From contig NZ_CALIMQ010000004.1 in NCBI RefSeq assembly GCF_938045535.1, positions 1-35,595 on the forward strand: 35,595 bases of DNA. The letters are read 5' to 3'. The notes beneath the pieces are model-generated. The model was not told the origin of the DNA, ran no database searches, and saw only the letters and a list, made by a program, of their open reading frames with translations. The position numbers were made by a program, and so were the translations under genes. Positions 18,287 through 25,643 of the stretch are shown one piece after another. The stretch is from an uncultured Campylobacter sp. (lineage in GTDB: Bacteria; Campylobacterota; Campylobacteria; Campylobacterales; Campylobacteraceae). Each line of letters begins with the position of its first letter. Position 1 is the stretch's first letter.

Positions 18287-18654
18287 GTTATTTCCTTTGT
18301 TAAAATTTGCAGAATCATATCGTTAAAAAGCTAAAAGTAGATTAAGAGGACTTGCGAAAGCGAGGCGTTATTTTGCTTGTGAGGAATGGGATTTGTGAGG
18401 CGCGATAGATACGAAGCGCTCTCGTACCATACTGCCTCAAGGCATGTGCAACAAAATGTTTTTATGCGTGCCGCAAAGCAAGCCCCTGACCCGCTCTTGT
18501 TGTCTGGAACGATCTCACTTGCGATCCACCCGATCGCGCGCAGCTGCGGCACGGAGCAAAATTTCATCCAAGCAAGGATAAATTTATGAAAAAAGATTAA
18601 AATTTAGCTGCAATTCGGGCTACGAGACCGAAAATTTCAAAAAAAGGACACGAT
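18287..18654. other. Intergenic region between divergent oxidoreductase and bcp genes
   Basis: 368 bases. It contains the minus-strand -10 box at 18314-18319 and the bcp ribosome-binding site (AAAAAGGA) just before 18655. The middle (18386-18589) is open in both directions, but neither translation resembles a protein I know, so I annotate no gene. It could be a decayed gene or a non-coding transcript. Confidence 0.5.
18314..18319 (-). promoter_or_regulatory. -10 box for the oxidoreductase gene
   Basis: On the minus strand TATGAT sits 28 bases upstream of the ATG at 18286, preceded by a T-rich run (CTTTTTAACGA). It is a reasonable Campylobacter-type -10 element. Confidence 0.5.
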
Positions 18655-19182
18655 ATGCAGAGAAAAACACAGATCGAAGGCGAGTTCAGCGCAGAGGATC
18701 GCGAGCGCAAAATCACGCTGCAAGCAGGAGATGCGGCGCCCGAGTTTAGCTTGCAAAACGCCGACGGCGCGAGCGTCGCGCTAAAGGACTTCGCGGGCAA
18801 GCGGGTTGCGCTGTATTTTTACCCCAAGGATAACACCCCCGGCTGCACGACCGAAGCGTGCGAATTTAGCGCCGCGTACGATGATTTCATCGCCGAGGGT
18901 TGCGTGATCGTCGGCATCAGTCCCGACAGCGCCAAATCCCACGCGGGCTTCATCGCCAAGCAGAGCCTAAAGCACATCCTGCTGAGCGATCCGCAGCACG
19001 AGGTAGCCAAGCTATACGGCGCATGGCAGGTACGCAAAAACTACGGGCGCGAGTATCTGGGCATCGTGCGCTCGACCTTTCTGATCGGTGCGGACGGCAA
19101 AATTTTGAAAGTCTATAAAAGCGTCAAGGCAAAGGATCACGCCGCAAAGGTGCTCGCGGATCTGCTAGCTGTGGGGAAATAA
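18655..19182 (+). CDS. bcp: Thioredoxin-dependent thiol peroxidase (Bcp/PrxQ)
   Basis: A 175-residue peroxiredoxin reducing hydrogen and organic peroxides with thioredoxin as electron donor. The active site TPGCTTEACEF gives peroxidatic Cys64 and resolving Cys69, the five-residue spacing of PrxQ enzymes; the conserved Arg lies in the YLGIVRSTFLI segment. The protein has about 20 charged extra residues before the usual start (LQAGDAAPEF). The ATG is kept because AAAAAGGA lies at correct spacing and no nearer ATG exists. It is flanked by two flavodoxin-fold oxidoreductase loci (one broken), suggesting a redox-stress cluster. Confidence 0.93.
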   Translation: MQRKTQIEGEFSAEDRERKITLQAGDAAPEFSLQNADGASVALKDFAGKRVALYFYPKDNTPGCTTEACEFSAAYDDFIAEGCVIVGISPDSAKSHAGFIAKQSLKHILLSDPQHEVAKLYGAWQVRKNYGREYLGIVRSTFLIGADGKILKVYKSVKAKDHAAKVLADLLAVGK

Positions 19183-19243
19183 AGCGCTAGGCGGCGTTTT
19201 GAAGCGGGGCTCTGGCGTATTTGAGCGCTAAGCTTTAATTATG

Positions 19244-19424
19244 AAATTTATGCACTGAAATTTGCTACGGAATTTCGGCGTCAAATTTAAGCGTCGAAAT
19301 TTCAGCATTAAAATTTTGTCTTGAAATTTTGCCTCAGAATTCTGCTTCTCATTTGAAAATTGAATTTTAGGCAGAGCTATAACTGCAATTTTAGCGGCAA
19401 ATTTATCGCCCCAAAATAAAATTT
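19244..19424. repeat. Degenerate ~13-bp array of RAATTY words
   Basis: Eleven RAATTY hexamers start at 19244, 19258, 19270, 19283, 19297, 19311, 19324, 19337, 19362, 19399 and 19419. The first eight are spaced 14, 12, 13, 14, 14, 13 and 13 bases; several units continue with a GC dinucleotide and a T (AAATTTxxGCxT). The array fills the gap between bcp and the broken oxidoreductase and codes for nothing I can see. Confidence 0.75.
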
Positions 19425-19436
19425 TAAAGGAAAAAT

Positions 19437-20009
19437 ATGAAAAACTTAATCATTTTAGCCCATCCAGACATTAAAAATTCGCTCATAAACAAGCGCTTTT
19501 TGAAAGAGGCCGCCGCGCAAAGCTTCACCGTGCGCGACCTAGCGCGCGAGTATCCTAGCGGCGAAATAGACGGCGAGCGCTAGCGCGCGATAATCAAAGC
19601 CCACGACGCGCTGGTGCTGCAATTTCCGCTGCATAATTTCTCCTCGCCCGCGATTTTAAAAAGCTGGATCGATGCGACGATGACGTATGGGTTTGCCTAC
19701 GGGCGCATGAGCGAGGGCATGCGTAGGCGCGCCGTGGCGCTGGCGGTGAGTGCGGGTATCAAGCGCGCCGACTACGCACCTAGCGGGCGGTATCATTTCA
19801 CGATGGAGCAGATTTTAGCGCCGTTTCAGCTCGCATTCCGTTACTATTTTCATGCCGACTGGCGCGGATTTTTCGCGTTTTACGGCGCCGAGGAGACGCC
19901 GGGCGTCGATTACGAAAGTAGCGCCGAACAGATAGAAAAAGGCGCGGCGGAGTACGCGGAATTTTTAAAAAATTTAGGCACAAAAAGCGGCGCGGGTAAA
20001 AAATTTTAA
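19437..20009 (+). pseudogene. Flavodoxin-fold NAD(P)H oxidoreductase interrupted by an in-frame amber codon
   Basis: From ATG 19437 (ribosome-binding site AAAGGA) the frame reads a normal N-terminus, KNLIILAHPDIKNSLINKRF, to residue 48. It then meets TAG at 19581-19583 and continues in the same frame for 141 more codons with the family core (LVLQFPLHNFSSPAILKSWID, then TYGFAYG) to TAA at 20009. Total length (about 190 codons) matches an intact MdaB/KefF-like enzyme. One point mutation, such as CAG to TAG, would explain it. The N-terminal flavin-binding loop is needed for function, so a protein restarted at GTG 19614 is unlikely to be active. It is a paralogue of the 17738-18286 gene. Confidence 0.85.
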
Positions 20010-20157
20010 ATTAAAACAAGCGTTTTGCCTGTAGCGAGTCTACTCGCATATATCTTGATAAAAATTTTATGCTAAAAGGCAAGCCCTCATTTTAGAGCTA
20101 AATTTTAAAATTTAAGCCGCCTTTATCTAGCCCGCAAGCTAGCTCAAAGCCCACTCC

Positions 20158-21030
20158 TTACGGCTCAAACGAGCAGGCTTTTAGGTTTCCGCCCGTTAAG
20201 CCCTTTTTAAACCACTCTTTGCGCTGTGCCGAGGTGCCGTGCGTGAAGGAATCAGGCACGACGCGACCGCTAAATTTGCGTTGCAACGTATCGTCGCCGA
20301 TCGCGCTGGCGGCATTTAGCGCCTCGTCGATGTCGCCTGCCTCCAGCACGCGCCCTGCTTTTGCGAGATAGTGCGCCCAGACCCCAGCGTAGCAGTCCGC
20401 CTGTAGCTCGACTTTAACCTGAAGCGCGTTTTGCTCGGCTTCGCTGCGAGCGCGCCTTTTTAGAGCGGCGACCTGTTCCAGCGTGCCGACTAAATTTTGA
20501 ACGTGATGCCCTACTTCGTGCGCGATGACGTAGGCCTGCGCGAAGTCGCCGCCCGCTTTGTATTTGTTCGCAAGCTCGTCGAAAAAACTGAGATCCAGAT
20601 AAATTTTGCGGTCCCTCGGGCAATAAAAAGGTCCCGTCTGCGCGCTCGCAAAGCCGCAGCCGCTTGCTATCTGATCGCGAAAGAGCCGCAAGCCGGGCTC
20701 CTCGTAGCGCGCGCCCACGCTTTTAAATATCTCGCCCCAAACGTCCTCGGTTTGGGCTAGCACCGCCGAGACGAAGGCGAGCTTTTCTTGCTCCTGCGGG
20801 CTGTCCGTCGGCTCTCTTTGCGTGCTAGCGCCCCTGTCTAAAAGCGCCAAAGGGTTGTAGCCCATAAAATACGCCACCGCGCCGATTACGAGCACTATGC
20901 GCCCGATCTTTGAGCCGAGCAAAAACCTGATGATCGGAATCAGCATCCCAAGCGAGCCGGAGCTCGTGCGCATGCTGCTTGCGCGGTCATCCTCTACGTT
21001 CGAGCTTCGTCTGCCGTCTTGCCATTTCAT
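20158..21030 (-). CDS. Neutral zinc metallopeptidase, YpfJ family
   Basis: A 290-residue membrane-anchored protein. A membrane segment lies at about residues 40-58, after a polar N-terminus beginning MKWQDGRRSSN, which is the family's conserved start. The zinc motif HEVGHH is at 171-176 (His171, Glu172, His175), and a further downstream segment LQADCYAGVW supplies the likely third ligand region. The family is annotated as putative neutral zinc peptidase; substrates are unknown. It is transcribed alone, divergently from infA. The start is supported by the conserved KWQ...R opening. Confidence 0.9.
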   Translation of the reverse strand: MKWQDGRRSSNVEDDRASSMRTSSGSLGMLIPIIRFLLGSKIGRIVLVIGAVAYFMGYNPLALLDRGASTQREPTDSPQEQEKLAFVSAVLAQTEDVWGEIFKSVGARYEEPGLRLFRDQIASGCGFASAQTGPFYCPRDRKIYLDLSFFDELANKYKAGGDFAQAYVIAHEVGHHVQNLVGTLEQVAALKRRARSEAEQNALQVKVELQADCYAGVWAHYLAKAGRVLEAGDIDEALNAASAIGDDTLQRKFSGRVVPDSFTHGTSAQRKEWFKKGLTGGNLKACSFEP

Positions 21031-21180
21031 GTTTTTCCTTTAAAATTTTTGAGCCATTATACTAAAATTTTAAAAAGAGCGCCGCCTCGCTTTTTCAAAA
21101 ACAGTGCGCGCGTAGCGAAATAAATCTGAAATTTTGCTTATTTTAAATTTCTTTTAAGCTGTTTAAAATTTTAAATTCTA

Positions 21181-21186
21181 TATAAT
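21181..21186 (+). promoter_or_regulatory. -10 box for infA
   Basis: A perfect TATAAT preceded by an AT-rich track lies 34 bases before the infA GTG. The start probably falls near 21193, leaving a short leader containing AAAGGAG (21208-21214). Confidence 0.75.
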
Positions 21187-21219
21187 CGCCCTTTTTAAAT
21201 TTAAAAGAAAGGAGAATTT

Positions 21220-21438
21220 GTGGCAAAAGACGACGTCATAGAGATCGACGGCAACGTCATAGAAGCGCTACCGAACGCGACTTTTAAGGTTGAGCTAGAC
21301 AACAAACACGTGATTTTATGTCATATCGCGGGCAAGATGCGAATGCACTACATCAAGATAATGCCCGGCGATCGCGTAAAAGTCGAGCTGACCCCTTACA
21401 GCCTCGATAAAGGCAGGATCACCTACCGCTATAAGTAA
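21220..21438 (+). CDS. infA: Translation initiation factor IF-1
   Basis: A 72-residue single S1/OB-fold domain, exactly the family length. It binds the 30S A site with IF-2 and IF-3. The sequence carries the conserved opening AKDDVIEIDG, the HISGKMRxHYI-type segment (here HIAGKMRMHYI) and the GDRVKVELTPYSLDKGRITYR ending. The start codon is GTG, placed five bases after AAAGGAG. Next comes the rpmJ-to-rplQ cluster, separated by a 172-base structured gap. Confidence 0.97.
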   Translation: MAKDDVIEIDGNVIEALPNATFKVELDNKHVILCHIAGKMRMHYIKIMPGDRVKVELTPYSLDKGRITYRYK

Positions 21439-21457
21439 GGATAAAGTTAAATTTAGA

Positions 21458-21463
21458 TATACT
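21458..21463 (+). promoter_or_regulatory. Probable -10 box for the rpmJ-rplQ operon
   Basis: TATACT lies 20 bases after the infA stop in an AAATTTAGA context. A start near 21470 would give a leader of about 140 bases before rpmJ, containing both hairpins described at 21495-21564. Confidence 0.5.
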
Positions 21464-21494
21464 CGTGATTTTGCGACTAAACTGTAGGAAGAAG

Positions 21495-21564
21495 TGTTTT
21501 CAAAATCCCCACTATTTTGAAAACAGTTGGTTTGATACTTTCGCTTTTGAAATTTCATTAAACC
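21495..21564 (+). promoter_or_regulatory. Two-hairpin leader upstream of rpmJ
   Basis: Hairpin 1: TGTTTTCAAAAT (21495-21506) pairs perfectly with ATTTTGAAAACA (21514-21525), 12 bp with the 7-base loop CCCCACT. Hairpin 2: GGTTTGAT (21529-21536) pairs with ATTAAACC (21557-21564), 8 bp including one G-U pair. The two stems are three bases apart. Neither is followed by a run of T, so a simple terminator is not obvious. Position suggests an attenuator or ribosomal-protein binding site. Confidence 0.6.
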
Positions 21565-21610
21565 TAGGTGCAGTTTGCATTTAAAGTGGAGAAAATTTTA
21601 GGAGAGTGGA

Positions 21611-21724
21611 ATGAAAGTTCGTCCATCCGTTAAGAAAATGTGCGACAAATGCAAAATTGTCAAGCGCAAAGGTGTTGTTCACGTTATTTGTGAAAATCCA
21701 AAACATAAACAAAGACAAGGATAA
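21611..21724 (+). CDS. rpmJ: 50S ribosomal protein L36
   Basis: A 37-residue protein too short for most gene finders. It begins MKVRPSVKKMCDKCK and ends HKQRQG, the standard L36 sequence. The zinc-binding ligands Cys11, Cys14, Cys27 and His32 are all present, so this is the zinc-containing (C+) form. The ribosome-binding site AGGAGA is about 7 bases upstream. The stop is 3 bases before rpsM. Confidence 0.97.
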   Translation: MKVRPSVKKMCDKCKIVKRKGVVHVICENPKHKQRQG

Positions 21725-21727
21725 GTT

Positions 21728-22096
21728 ATGGCTCGTATCGCAGGTGTAGATCTACCAAAGAAAAAAAGGATTGAATACGGACTAACTTATATCTACGGTA
21801 TAGGTTTATTTACGTCGAGAAAAATTCTCGATGCGGCAGGAATTTCTTACGATAAAAGAGTCGCCGATCTGAGCGAAGATGAAGCCGCCGCTATCAGAAA
21901 AGAGATCCAAGAGCACTATATGGTCGAAGGCGATCTTCGCAAACAAGTGGCTATGGATATAAAAGCGCTTATGGACTTGGGCGGCTATCGCGGCTTAAGA
22001 CACAGAAAAGGCCTTCCTGTTCGCGGTCAAAAAACAAAAACGAACGCCAGAACCAGAAAAGGCAAACGCAAAACCGTCGGCGCGGCAGCTAAATAA
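21728..22096 (+). CDS. rpsM: 30S ribosomal protein S13
   Basis: A 122-residue head protein of the small subunit that contacts the P-site tRNA and forms bridges with the large subunit. The N-terminus ARIAGVDLPKKKR and the C-terminal RGLRHRKGLPVRGQKTKTNART are diagnostic. The basic tail KGKRKTVGAAAK is intact. It starts three bases after rpmJ and is followed ten bases later by rpsK. Confidence 0.98.
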   Translation: MARIAGVDLPKKKRIEYGLTYIYGIGLFTSRKILDAAGISYDKRVADLSEDEAAAIRKEIQEHYMVEGDLRKQVAMDIKALMDLGGYRGLRHRKGLPVRGQKTKTNARTRKGKRKTVGAAAK

Positions 22097-22106
22097 GGAT
22101 TGAGAT

Positions 22107-22499
22107 ATGGCACAAAAAAAAGTAGTTAAGAAAAAAACCGTCAGAAAAAATATCGCCAAAGGCATAGTTTACATCTCCGCTACGTTTAACAACACTATGA
22201 TAACCGTAACGGATGAGATGGGTAATGCGATCGCGTGGAGCAGTGCGGGCGCTTTAAATTTTAAAGGCAGCAAAAAATCCACCCCTTATGCGGCGCAGCA
22301 AGCCGTCGAGGACGCGCTAAACAAAGCCAAAGAGCACGGCATCAAAGAGGTAGGCGTCAAGGTTCAGGGTCCGGGAAGCGGACGCGAGACCGCCGTTAAA
22401 AGCGTAGGTAGCGTAGAAGGGATTAAAGTTACATATTTCAAAGATATCACTCCTCTTGCGCACAACGGTTGCAGACCGCCTAAACGACGTCGCGTGTAA
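22107..22499 (+). CDS. rpsK: 30S ribosomal protein S11
   Basis: A 130-residue protein of the small-subunit platform near the Shine-Dalgarno helix. The Lys-rich N-terminus (KKVVKKKTVRKN) is followed by the conserved FNNTMITVTD and GPGSGRETA segments and the C-terminal HNGCRPPKRRRV. It lies between rpsM and rpsD in the standard alpha-operon order. Confidence 0.98.
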   Translation: MAQKKVVKKKTVRKNIAKGIVYISATFNNTMITVTDEMGNAIAWSSAGALNFKGSKKSTPYAAQQAVEDALNKAKEHGIKEVGVKVQGPGSGRETAVKSVGSVEGIKVTYFKDITPLAHNGCRPPKRRRV

Positions 22500-22517
22500 T
22501 TATAAAAGGAGAAATTT

Positions 22518-23144
22518 ATGGCTAGATATACAGGACCGGTTGAAAAATTAGAAAGAAGGCTCGGCGTCGATCTATTTATGAAAGGCGAAAGAAGGCTTGC
22601 GGGCAAGAGCGCGCTTTTAAAACGCCCTTACGCTCCGGGTCAGCACGGACAAAGACGCGCTAAACTAAGCGAATACGGCTCACAGCTTCGCGAGAAACAA
22701 AAGGCTAAATTTATGTACGGCGTAAGCGAGAAGCAGTTCCGCAGGCTATTTGCCGAAGCGGCTCGTAGAGAGGGTAACACTGGAGCGATCTTAGTTCAGC
22801 TTTTAGAGCAGAGGCTAGATAACGTCGTTTACCGCATGGGATTTGCTACGACTAGACGCTTTGCGCGCCAGCTCGTTACGCACGGACACATTTTAGTAGA
22901 CGGCAAGCGCGTCGATATCCCTTCATACAGCGTCCGCGCAGGACAAAAGATCGAAGTGATCGAAAAGAGCAAAAATAACCCGCAAATTTCAAGAGCGCTG
23001 GATCTTACGGCACAGACCGGCATCGTAGCGTGGGTAGACGTAGAAAAAGAGAAAAGATACGGAATTTTTTCTAGAGTTCCGGAGAGAGAAGAAGTTGTTA
23101 TTCCTGTAGAGGAAAGATTTATCGTAGAGCTTTACTCGAAATAG
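22518..23144 (+). CDS. rpsD: 30S ribosomal protein S4
   Basis: A 208-residue primary 16S rRNA-binding protein. The N-terminal region begins ARYTGPVEKLERRLG; the S4 RNA-binding domain covers about residues 97-160 (RLDNVVYRMGFATTRRFARQ). In E. coli S4 is the autogenous repressor of this operon, which makes the structured leader before rpmJ interesting here. It has an AGGAG ribosome-binding site and is followed 11 bases later by rpoA. It lacks the N-terminal zinc cysteines of some S4 proteins. Confidence 0.98.
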   Translation: MARYTGPVEKLERRLGVDLFMKGERRLAGKSALLKRPYAPGQHGQRRAKLSEYGSQLREKQKAKFMYGVSEKQFRRLFAEAARREGNTGAILVQLLEQRLDNVVYRMGFATTRRFARQLVTHGHILVDGKRVDIPSYSVRAGQKIEVIEKSKNNPQISRALDLTAQTGIVAWVDVEKEKRYGIFSRVPEREEVVIPVEERFIVELYSK

Positions 23145-23155
23145 TAGGTGCTAAT

Positions 23156-24181
23156 ATGAGAAAAATCACAACATCAGCTCATATGCCAACTGAAATAAAG
23201 GTTGAGAATGTCAGCGAAAATGTTGCTAAAATCATAGCATATCCCTTTGAAACGGGATATGCCGTCACTCTAGCTCATCCTTTACGAAGGTTACTTTATA
23301 CGAGCACGGTCGGTTTTGCGCCGACTGCGGTTAAAATCGAAGGCGTAAGCCACGAATTCGACAGCATGCGCGGCATGCTCGAGGATATGGCGGCTTTTAT
23401 CATAAATTTAAAGGGCTTAAGGTTTAAAATCAAGGGCGATTCCCTACGCGAGGTCGTAGAATACAGCTTCAAAGGGCCTAAAGAAATTTACGGCAGCGAC
23501 CTAAACAACGACGCCGTAGAGATCGTAAATCCAAGCGCTTATCTAGCTACGATAAACGAGGATGCCGATCTTAAATTTACGCTCATCATCGAAAAGGGTA
23601 TCGGCTACGTCCCAAGCGAAGAGATCAGAGAAAATTTAGACGCTGATTTTATCGCGCTGGATGCGTTTTTTACCCCGGTAACCAAAGCTGTTTACGATAT
23701 CGAAAACGTATTCGTAGAGGATAATCCCGACTACGAAAAGGTGGTCTTTACGATCACTACCGACGGCCAGATCAGCGCGATAGATGCGTTTAAAAACGCG
23801 CTTGAAGCGATGTATCAGCAGCTGGCGGTTTTCAAAGGCATCGTAAATATCAGCGCTGCGGATACTTTCGGTAGAGCGATTCCTGCAAATTCCGAGTTTG
23901 CAAAGCTTTTTGAGAGCGTTAGCAATCTAAGCCTAAGCGCGCGAAGCTTTAACTGCCTGGATCGCGCGGATATTAGATTTATCGGCGAGCTAGCGATTAT
24001 GGAAGAGAGCGAGCTTAAAGACCTTAAAAATTTAGGTAAAAAATCGCTCGAGGAAATCAAAGCCGTTATGGAGGAGATAGGTTATCCTATCGGCAACCAA
24101 GAGCTCGGCGATAAAAAAGAGCAGCTAAAACGCAAGCTTGACGAGCTGAAGGCTCAAAGACAAAAGAATGAAGGACAATAA
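23156..24181 (+). CDS. rpoA: DNA-directed RNA polymerase subunit alpha
   Basis: A 341-residue subunit. The N-terminal dimerisation domain (about 1-230) contains the family segment GYAVTLAHPLRRLLYTS. A linker leads to the C-terminal helix-hairpin-helix domain (about 250-315, LKNLGKKSLEEIKAVMEEIG), which contacts UP elements and activators. A charged tail follows (QLKRKLDELKAQRQKNEGQ), longer than in E. coli. The start is behind TAGTAGGTG, a weak ribosome-binding site, and an alternative ATG lies at residue 10. The stop touches the rplQ start. Confidence 0.98.
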   Translation: MRKITTSAHMPTEIKVENVSENVAKIIAYPFETGYAVTLAHPLRRLLYTSTVGFAPTAVKIEGVSHEFDSMRGMLEDMAAFIINLKGLRFKIKGDSLREVVEYSFKGPKEIYGSDLNNDAVEIVNPSAYLATINEDADLKFTLIIEKGIGYVPSEEIRENLDADFIALDAFFTPVTKAVYDIENVFVEDNPDYEKVVFTITTDGQISAIDAFKNALEAMYQQLAVFKGIVNISAADTFGRAIPANSEFAKLFESVSNLSLSARSFNCLDRADIRFIGELAIMEESELKDLKNLGKKSLEEIKAVMEEIGYPIGNQELGDKKEQLKRKLDELKAQRQKNEGQ

Positions 24182-24538
24182 ATGAGACATAATCACGGAT
24201 ATAGGAAGCTAGGGCGCACTTCGTCTCACCGTGCTGCCCTGCTTAAAAATTTAACCATCGCTTTAGTTACTAGCGGCAAGATCGAAACTACGCTTCCTAA
24301 GGCAAAAGAGCTAAGAAGCTATGCCGAGAAGCTAATAACTCGCGCGCGCAAGGGCGACAGCGAGGCGCATAGATTTGTTTTCGCGGCGCTTCAGGATAAG
24401 GTTGCGACAAATAAGCTAGTCACCGAGATCGCTCCAAAATACGCGGGCGTAAACGGCGGCTACACTCGCATCATCAAAACCCGCCTTCGCAAGGGGGACG
24501 CCGCAGAGATGGCTTATATTGAGCTAATCAGCAAATAA
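24182..24538 (+). CDS. rplQ: 50S ribosomal protein L17
   Basis: A 118-residue protein lining the peptide exit region. It has the family opening MRHNHGYRKLGRTSSHR and the C-terminal GYTRIIKTRLRKGDAAEMAYIEL. It begins on the base after the rpoA stop, so translation is coupled. It is the last gene of the operon: an 11-bp terminator stem begins on the final base of its stop codon. Confidence 0.98.
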   Translation: MRHNHGYRKLGRTSSHRAALLKNLTIALVTSGKIETTLPKAKELRSYAEKLITRARKGDSEAHRFVFAALQDKVATNKLVTEIAPKYAGVNGGYTRIIKTRLRKGDAAEMAYIELISK

Positions 24539-24563
24539 AATTTCGGGATCGCTCCCGAAATTT
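24538..24563 (+). terminator. Intrinsic terminator of the alpha operon
   Basis: AAATTTCGGGA (24538-24548), loop TCGC, TCCCGAAATTT (24553-24563): 11 perfect base pairs, followed by CTTCT. It overlaps the last base of the rplQ stop and ends 5 bases before the next ATG. The T-tail is provided mostly by the stem's own TTT. Confidence 0.8.
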
Positions 24564-24568
24564 CTTCT

Positions 24569-25129
24569 ATGAAATTTAAAATTTTACTCCCGCTTATTAT
24601 CATCGCTGCGGGTCTAGCGTGGGCATTGGACAATTATCTTAGCTATAAAAATATCGAAACGATCAACTCCGAAATTCCGCTAAAGCAAGCATTGGACGGC
24701 GAGCAAATTTCTAAAATCCGCGTCTATAAATCCAAACGAATTCTTGAAATTTTAACTTCAAAAGGCATCGCAAAAAGCTATAAAATCGCCCTCGGACGCG
24801 AGCCAGAAGGACACAAAGAAGTTCAAGGCGACGGCAAAACCCCGGAGGGCAACTACACCATAAACGGCAAAAATCCAAACTCGGCGTATCATCTAAATTT
24901 AGGCATCTCCTATCCGAATAAAGCCGACGTAGCACACGCAAAATCCCTCGGCAAGAGCGCAGGTGGCGATATCAAAATCCACGGGCTACCGAACAAATTT
25001 AGCTACCTAGGGCAGAGTATCGCGGCGTTCGGCGACTGGACGGAGGGCTGCATAGCGCTCGTCAATGACGATATGGACGAGCTTTTTGAACACGTGAAAA
25101 TCGGCACGCCGATAGAAATTTTGCCGTGA
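24569..25129 (+). CDS. L,D-transpeptidase (YkuD domain), membrane-anchored
   Basis: A 186-residue protein with an N-terminal membrane anchor or signal (KFKILLPLIIIAAGLAWAL). A YkuD catalytic domain follows at about residues 45-186: His138 in KIHGL and the nucleophile Cys161 in WTEGCIAL. Such enzymes form 3-3 peptidoglycan cross-links or attach proteins at meso-DAP in the periplasm, consistent with the MurE and DapB encoded nearby. The ATG is only 5 bases after a terminator stem and I see no ribosome-binding site. The start is nevertheless supported by the membrane segment beginning at residue 3. Confidence 0.9.
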   Translation: MKFKILLPLIIIAAGLAWALDNYLSYKNIETINSEIPLKQALDGEQISKIRVYKSKRILEILTSKGIAKSYKIALGREPEGHKEVQGDGKTPEGNYTINGKNPNSAYHLNLGISYPNKADVAHAKSLGKSAGGDIKIHGLPNKFSYLGQSIAAFGDWTEGCIALVNDDMDELFEHVKIGTPIEILP

Positions 25130-25610
25130 CTGCACGCGCCTGCGCTAAAATTTCACAGCCGCGATCGATATAAAATGTAGCGTAAATTTCATCTGCGAGC
25201 TTTAAAATAATATTCGCCGCCCAATCTTTCATATCCCGCAAAATTTACGATTAAGATCGAAATCTATTTTTTATAAAAATTTAATCGTATCGGCGCTTAT
25301 TCTAATTAAATTTAGAGAGTTCCGCTTTAAATTTTACCTACCGCTCAAGCAAAATTCCTTTTCAAATTTAGCCCTCGGTCTGGCTGAAATTTCATCCCAA
25401 ATTTATAGCGCAAATAGTCTAAATTTAAATATACGCAAGCCAGATGATTTGCGCGTACTTCGCCATTGCGAATCGATAAAATTTTAAAATCGCGGCTCGC
25501 CGTTCGCGCCGTATAAAATTCTTTGCGAGCCATTACGCAAAATCCGCGCCCTCGCGCAAAATTTCAGATTAAATTTCATCCCCGATAAGCCTTTTTTTAT
25601 CGCTTTTGGA
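25130..25610. other. Intergenic region, no gene identified
   Basis: About 480 AT-rich bases with many RAATTY words, roughly 15 by eye. An inverted repeat GGCTCGC...GCGAGCC (about 25494-25533) is the only sizeable stem I see. Two overlapping minus-strand frames (25345-25762) have no recognisable product. The right edge is the nfu promoter. Confidence 0.6.
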
Positions 25611-25616
25611 TATAAT
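25611..25616 (+). promoter_or_regulatory. -10 box for the nfu-murE operon
   Basis: A perfect TATAAT preceded by TTTTGGA lies 33 bases before the nfu ATG; AAGGA lies at 25633-25637. It probably drives nfu through ybaB, which are closely spaced. Confidence 0.75.
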
Positions 25617-25643
25617 GCGCCAAAACTAAAATAAGGAATTTTA

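Noticed and set aside
18331..18589. Overlapping frames on both strands between the oxidoreductase and bcp
   Set aside because: Neither translation resembles a known protein, and neither has a convincing ribosome-binding site.
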